Source: Tolypeutes matacus (Eukaryota; Chordata; Mammalia; Cingulata; Chlamyphoridae). Taken from it: a DNA stretch of 64,000 bases. The stretch lies in NCBI GenBank assembly GCA_026826555.1, contig JAKSZT010053994.1, forward strand, positions 1,666,176 to 1,730,175, given 5' to 3'. Below, piece after piece: positions 58,419-64,000 of this stretch. Positions within the stretch are counted from its first letter, which is position 1, and the number at the start of each line of letters is the position of its first letter. A model generated the notes under the pieces. That model worked only from the letters and a program-made list of their open reading frames with translations. It was not told where the DNA came from and did not search any database. Position numbers and translations under genes: made by a program.

Positions 58419-59027
58419 GAAACATTGGTTCTTTTATTTCTGTTAATTAGTGATTACAAAATCATCGGCTTAATTACTTATTTGCTTCCCTCCTTGGAGA
58501 ACAAAAACCTTGACATACTTTTTAAAAATTCTCCTTAACTCATATGTGATTTAGCATTTGCTTTTTATAAGAGTGAACATGGCTCTAAATTAATATACTC
58601 AAAATATAATAATAGTAGCAATAATAATAATAGCAATTTTATTGTTCACTTTAAAATGTGTTAAACAAGAAGGATCACACAAATAAACCAGCCTAAATCT
58701 ATCTACATGAGTAATACAGGTATATTTCTATATCCAATTTCATGTAAGAATATATCAGAACATCTAATAAAACCATTACAACAACAGATATCCTAAAAAG
58801 ATTCACATTAGGCTTCCATGGCTAGTGTCCATCCTTTCAAATTTCACTTAGGTTACTTAGGAATGCATTGTTTAATACACCTAGACTAGATTTTCCCATT
58901 TATTTTTTGTACCCAGTTCCCTTTTTTTATATATTATAAGCTATTTGAGACAAAGTATACATTCAAATGTCAACTTTCTCATTGTGTGCTTATTTATGTG
59001 GCTCAAGTTTTCTGAAATTGCTTCAAG
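58419..59027. other. Unassigned stretch
   Basis: AT-rich, with a short (AAT)n-like run near 58605-58635. It lies downstream of the receptor pseudogene. Nothing else recognised. Confidence 0.4.
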
Positions 59028-59920
59028 TCAGAACTTCCTTCTGATTGCCTTATACAAAGCCTGCTTCACCTATTTGTTCCTCAAGGTATAGATAAGTGGA
59101 TTTAGTACAGGAGTGGCCACACTGTACATGATGGCTATTACTGCAGCCTGTTCCATGGAGCTGCCTGAAGCAGGATGAATGTAGATGAAGAGTACAGGAG
59201 CATAAAAAAGAATAACTACCATGAAGTGGGAGGCCCAAATGGACAGTGCTTTCTGAAGCATTCTGTAAGAATGAGTTTTGAAGGAGACATAGGTAAGAAT
59301 GTAGAAAGAAGTGAGGAGTGTCAGAAAGAAGGGGCTCATGGCAATGGTGCCTATGACAGTATTAAGCAGCCACTGGTTGAGGTCAACATTTCCACAGGCC
59401 AGTACCAGCAGTGGCTTAATATCACAGAAGAAGTGATGGATATGGTTGTAACCACAGAAGTTCAAGTGAGGGATCATTATGGAGTGCAGCAGGGCATGGA
59501 AAAAACTAGTGACCCAGACTGTGCTTGCCATCTTGATGCAAAGCTGGTGATTCATGATGACAGTGTAATGAAGTGGTTTGCAGATAGCCACAAAATGGTC
59601 CAACAGCAAGGACTCTGGCTATCCAGGAAGTGGAAGAAATGCAGCTGGCTTATGCATCCCAAGAAATTGACTAAGTTCTCCAGCATCTTTGCCAGTGTCA
59701 CTGTGGAGTAGCAGATATCTAGGCACAAGAGGTTTCCCAGGAAGAAATACATTGGAGAGTGGAGTCTTGGGTGAGAGATGACAATCATCAGTATGGCCCC
59801 ATTCCCAGCCACACTGCCAATGTAGATGGTGAGGAAAACCTGAAAAAGAAGAGGCTGCAGCTCTTGGATGTCTGTCACTCCCAGGAGGAGAAATTCAGTG
59901 ACTGAGGCTTGGTTCAGCAT
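59028..59920 (-). pseudogene. Olfactory receptor pseudogene, OR12D-like
   Basis: Class II olfactory receptors are single-exon G protein-coupled receptors of the nasal epithelium. On -, the start is at 59920 (MLNQASVTEFLLLG), chosen over the upstream methionine at 59974 because receptors of this type begin about there. TM1 GN (GNGAI), TM2 SPMYFFLGNLLCLD, and the TM2-TM3 stretch, about six residues shorter than relatives I remember. At about 59600-59620 a small deletion removes most of the MAYDR box and shifts frame (HFFHFLDSQ then LLLDHFVAICKPLHY). TM6 KALSIWASHF and TM7 PVLNPLIYTLRNK follow, then a TAG stop at 59067 with ten decayed C-terminal codons to 59028. Similarity is closest to OR12D2/OR12D3 from memory. 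Confidence 0.88.
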
Positions 59921-62840
59921 CACTAGGAGAAAAGGCAAAATAATGTCTAGGAAACATTTGCTATTGAGTGTCAATTCCTTCCAGTAAAAATTCTTTCAGG
60001 GAGAGTTATGGTTCTTTTAAATGACCCCAAACACAGAATTTTTACAGATCATGGGTCATTAGACTGTGAAACATTAAGGTTCTATATAGACTGAGACTTA
60101 GTCAAATTTTTCTTGTTTGATATCTCATTAATATTTTCTCAGAGATCCATGATTTCAGCCTATTATCTCTGTGAACATTTTATTTTGATAGAACTTCCGT
60201 GTCTTCTTCATAAGTCACTTCTAACAGGATAACATCTATTAAGTACTCTACCATGCTACATCAATAAGCCTAGAGAAAGTACCATCTGAAGGAATTTTAC
60301 TTTAAGGAAATGGACAGGGATGAACTAATTATAACTACATGATCTTTATAGACTTGCACAAAAACATTTAAAATAGTAATCATAACTTTTACCTTTCTTA
60401 GTTAGAAAGTAAACAGGGCTAGAGGTGACTTCTTACTGATCACCTCCTGAAAATTCATGCTCCAATAATCCCAGGAATTCCTTCCTTAGATCACACAATA
60501 CTGACTTTTCCTTGAGGTACCTGTGACTTCAGCCCCCATGAAATCCTATCTTCTTTGAGATCAATTTCCTTAATTACTGTTGTTATTTTGCTTTTTTGTG
60601 TGTGAGCTTAATAAATTCACTCTTCAGATATTAAGGAATAATCTACTCTAAGTGAGATGTGCCTTTTTCACCTTAGTTCCATTAATATGACACTGGCAGT
60701 CTCACGGTCTTCTGTCACCCCCATCAAATATCTGCCTGATTTCAGGTCCCTCTGATGTCACCATAAGTTTCAGGTCTTCTCATTTGAAAATGTGTTTTCT
60801 TCTTATGCTCTTTTTTCCATCAAATAAAACCCATGTTTCCTACAAAAGAAATTCATTAATTTTCATTTCATTTGACTTTTGTAATAGTAGTGTTTTCTTC
60901 AGTGATTTTAAACTTGAGGATTTGTAAATAAGTTAATTGTAATAAAGTTTAATAGTTGACTAAATTTTGTTTGTTTATAGAAAGGCAGAAAAAACTTTTG
61001 AGTCTCCCATCCTTCATTATTTGCAAAGAACCTGATATTATCTCCTTTATGTGCTTGGACAAAAGAAGGCACACTTTGTGATATGGCTCCCTTTGATCCT
61101 TTTTTTTCCAGATATAGTCCATTAGTTGTTGTAATTGGGAGGGAAAGAGGAATGATATGAGGGATATTTACAGGTGTGGGAAGCACTGAGGGAAGAATAA
61201 AAATTAAATTGAAAACTGAATAGGGGATGCACATTGGAGAGCTTTTTATAGTAGAATTTGAGAAAACAATGAAAGGACAAGAAAATGATTGGAAATGGCT
61301 GGAGTAAAACAGTGAGTGAACTAGGGAGCAGATTTAGAAAGCACGTGTGCTTCTAGGATTTGTAGATGGGAAAATTTTTGAGAAATTTTCTCACCTCTAC
61401 TACACTTCTACTGAGGGTTGCTTTCAAAACATCCAATACCTTTTCATTGTCATATAATTTGTGTATATAAAGAATTTTACCATCCCAGTTTAAAACACAT
61501 ATGATATGCCAAACACCATTTCTAATTCTCTGATCCACAAAACAGAATTGTATGAAAAGTCCATTTAAGAAAAAGAATTTCCCAATATTTAAAAATATTA
61601 GAAATTAAATTCAACTCAATGATTTTCATGCAGTTTTTAATATTTGGAGTTTACACATATGCTTTTGGAAATGTCTGGAGACCCAGGGTTTTGAATTGAA
61701 AATAAATTATGGCAATAAAAATATAGGAATTAAATTGCCTTCATAACCCACAACTAAGGAGTGGCTTACCATAAAGTAGGAACTTTGTTTTTAATTCTGG
61801 GCATTTAACTTTACTAATAGCAAAAAGACATCATTCACTAACAGGTAGAATACATGGGCAACTTCCTAGCCTGTCTCCTCTTTCATTCTTACCTGATTGC
61901 TTGTTCAGATAAACAGGTAAGGACACTTTTTAGGGTTATACTACCAGTGATTATAAATAATATAAAAATATTTGAGTTGATAAGTCATTTGGGGATCCCA
62001 GCATGGGTTCTACATTTTCCATAATGTCTGCCCACCTTTCTGAAAATCTGCATGCTGTTTATGAGCCAAAGATCTCTAGCCATGAAAATTCCAGAGATAA
62101 TTCATCCTCTGGGTGCTGAAAAGAACTGTTGTAAGAATAAACAGGGTAATTTTTTCTTCCCTGTAATGTGAGGAAGTATCTTTGGGGGATTGATATCTTA
62201 AATATCATTATTCCTTTTTTCTTATCTTCTTCCCTTGGAACGCTTGGCACTATGTTTCAGGAGCATGGACAACAAGACAATTCTCAATTGCTTGATATGT
62301 TTCCTTAGTTGATATTCCTCTTATTTCCTGGCACAGAGATATGGACTCACTTTATCATTTGAGTGCTCCCTTGGAAAATACTCTTTGTTTCATAAAGTGT
62401 CAAAATAATTTGCAATAAGTGTTAGGAAATGTGGGTGAGTCACATCTTATTGATTAATACAAGAATAGGAATATCTTTAATATTCTCATTTTTTATTAAT
62501 CTGGTTTTTGGAAACCAAAGAAATAGGAATTGAAATCATGGGCAGGCTAAAACGAGTTTGGAGGGATGTTCTCTGATTCTGTAACTTTTACTTGTGAGCT
62601 TGTTTTACTGCAGGTCATATAACCCAAACATGCACAGAAAACACTGACTCTTGTCCTTTAGGTGACCTTTGATACAGCAGGAACAGAACTCATCTTCTTT
62701 GGAACCAAGATTAGGAGGGTGAGGAGTCATAATAAGTATATAAAAAGTAAGGCATCCCTCAAAAAGAAAGATCTTGTGCATAGGAATATAACATCATATA
62801 CAGGCAATACTATGACCAGTCAATCAAAATATACTAACCC
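59921..62840. other. Unassigned stretch
   Basis: No gene, RNA or named repeat recognised in almost 3 kb. Short frames (108, 61, 63 codons) show no domain. It may contain the receptor's upstream non-coding exon or control region if the locus was once expressed, but nothing specific is visible. Confidence 0.4.
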
Positions 62841-62849
62841 AAGTCCCTA

Positions 62850-63030
62850 ACACTCTCTCCACCTCTCTTTGTTCCCATCCCATAAAATTCCCCTAAATTT
62901 TCAGATGGAGGAGACAGATTTGAGCTTGCCTCCTGTCTCTTTGCTGGCCAATCTCACAATAAAACTCTTTCTTTTTTCAAAATTGTGATGTCAGTATATG
63001 AGCTTTTGTGCAAATCAAGCACTGAGCCTA
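62850..63030 (+). mobile_element. ERV LTR 3' fragment
   Basis: Contains 'ggaggagacagatttgag', 'ttgcctcctgtctctttgct' and polyadenylation signal AATAAA at 62958-62963, followed by a T-rich R/U5-like region. The family appears to be class I, by memory of similar LTR ends. Confidence 0.5.
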
Positions 63031-63429
63031 TTGCTCAGTATCAATGAAGAGAAGTAGTATTGCTTTTTGTTCCTGCTAAATCTGACTCTTCACTTTTGAT
63101 AGTAACACTGATATATTTCTTTTAATTTTGTGATCTAAAAGTTCACATTTCTCTCTGGAGGAATGATGTTCGTAACTCTGTTATGTATCCCCACTTCTTG
63201 CTGTATCCTTTAGTAAGCAAGTACTTTTTCATCCATGCGTTATTGCTGTGTGATCTTGCCATCTCAACAAACTTTCCAGTAACAGTTATAAATGCAGTGT
63301 TCTTTTTACCTCTTTATATTGTTTCTAGTCTTGTTGTTTTGAAAAAGAACCCAGTTTACATTCAGCACCTTAATAACACTATTTTGTTATGCATTGCAAA
63401 TATAATACAAAAAAATAACACTTAATGTA

Positions 63430-63650
63430 TGTTTTGTAAGTGTAAGTTATTGTTCTGTGTTCATGTTTATTAGCTCACTTTGTTCTTACCAAAACCCGAT
63501 AAAGAAAGAACTAAAACAATTACCATTTTAAGATAAGAAAACTGAGGCTTAGAGGAGTTAAGTAAATGTCTCAGTTTCTTCAGATTATTTCTGGTACTAG
63601 GATTCAGTCTGAGGCTCTTTAGTTCTAGAGACAACTGCCGTGTTGTCTTT
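63430..63650 (+). mobile_element. MIR SINE
   Basis: Core and 3' order of MIR: 'agctcactttgttcttacca', 'attaccattttaagataaga', 'aaactgaggcttagaggagt', 'taagtaaatgtc', 'tctggtactaggattcagtc', 'tgaggctctttagttct'. It is the best-preserved MIR here. Confidence 0.85.
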
Positions 63651-63654
63651 TTTT

Positions 63655-63790
63655 TTTTTTTTGAAATATCACCATGGTAATTACAAAAAAAAAGTTTTTA
63701 AAGATACTTAGAGTACATAAATGTTACATAAAAAATGAAAGTGATTCCCATATGCCCCACAACTTACCCCTCCCACACTTTTCCTCATTA
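63655..63790 (-). mobile_element. L1 distal 3' UTR tail (5'-truncated)
   Basis: + strand 'agatacttagagtacataaatgtt', 'gattcccatatgcccc' and 'ccctcccacact' match the distal tail of the long L1 3' UTR (compare 34330-34410). The A-rich end is represented by the T run at 63650-63661. Confidence 0.75.
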
Positions 63791-63796
63791 ACCTGG

Positions 63797-64000
63797 TGTA
63801 ACAGTTTGGCATTGTTTATGAAACACTTATTGGCTTATGTTTGTGAACTGGTCTGTCAGAGGTATCACTTTTAATTGATTAAATTATTATTAGGAATTTG
63901 ATTGGGCCAAATCAGTAGGGCATTGAGTCCCCACTCTTTGATGGACTGGGACTCACAGAGAAAAGACATGGCAAAGGACAAAGTTGGGAGTTTTGAGCTG
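63797..64000 (+). mobile_element. MaLR-like LTR, cut by window end
   Basis: Begins TGTAACAGTTTGGCATTG at 63797 and continues with 'gtgaactggtctgtca', 'gattgggccaaatcagtagg' and 'gcattgagtcccc', matching the start of the antisense LTRs at 30344 and 45121 read on -. The remainder lies outside the window. Confidence 0.65.

Noticed and set aside
59175..59711. 178-codon frame on +
   Set aside because: It is the antisense shadow of the olfactory receptor pseudogene, which has clear family motifs on -.

Overview
The window is nuclear DNA from a placental mammal. It is AT-rich, intron-like or intergenic, and dominated by interspersed repeats. Placental-wide repeats (L1, L2, MIR, ERVL-MaLR-type LTRs, a hAT element) sit beside tRNA-derived SINEs that resemble the DAS-type SINEs of xenarthrans, including a tandem dimer. 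An armadillo, sloth or anteater is my best guess. It rests on remembered repeat style, not on a search. No intact protein-coding gene was found; every gene-like sequence is broken.

Layout. 1-5290: 3' half of an L1 (+) with a 2.8 kb 3' UTR. 5350-7352: a MIR, unassigned DNA, a 5'-inverted L1 tail, an old L1 3' UTR and a dimeric SINE. 7352-14222: three L1 pieces, two reading - and one reading +; the + copy holds a solo LTR with its target duplication. 14960-22683: a long L1 (-) reaching its own 5' end and carrying two later insertions. One is a 5'-inverted L1 3' UTR. The other joins L1 3' UTR sequence to the first 41 nt of U4 snRNA, beside a 400-base assembly gap. 23625-25855: 3' end of a class I-like ERV (-) with an env relic and LTR, split by a small L1 insertion that has both a 5' inversion and an apparent 3' transduction. 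25860-30900: an old L1 (+) split by a young L1 with an open ORF2 C-terminus and by an antisense LTR. 31480-34300: LTR fragments, one holding a SINE. 34306-43735: a near full-length L1 (-) that again has a 2.85 kb 3' UTR. 43985-47249: an LTR, then a complete MaLR-like provirus (LTR-internal-LTR) with a 5 bp target duplication. 49045-51905: L1 pieces. 51960-52982: a CHMP1B processed pseudogene (-). 56873-58418: an MLT1-like LTR, an L2 and a hAT element with a perfect 8 bp duplication. 59028-59920: an OR12D-like olfactory receptor pseudogene (-). 62850-64000: LTR pieces, a MIR and an L1 tail.

The most interesting structure is an L1 lineage whose 3' UTR contains two homologous tail modules in tandem, separated by about 1.6 kb. 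Two independent copies share this arrangement. At least six short insertions elsewhere in the window consist only of the distal module. The simplest explanation is read-through of the first poly(A) site into a second L1 3' end, fixed as a new, longer 3' UTR that kept transposing. A young copy ending at the proximal site shows that a short-UTR form also moved.

Nothing here works as an operon or pathway. The connections between features are nesting and relative age of insertion.
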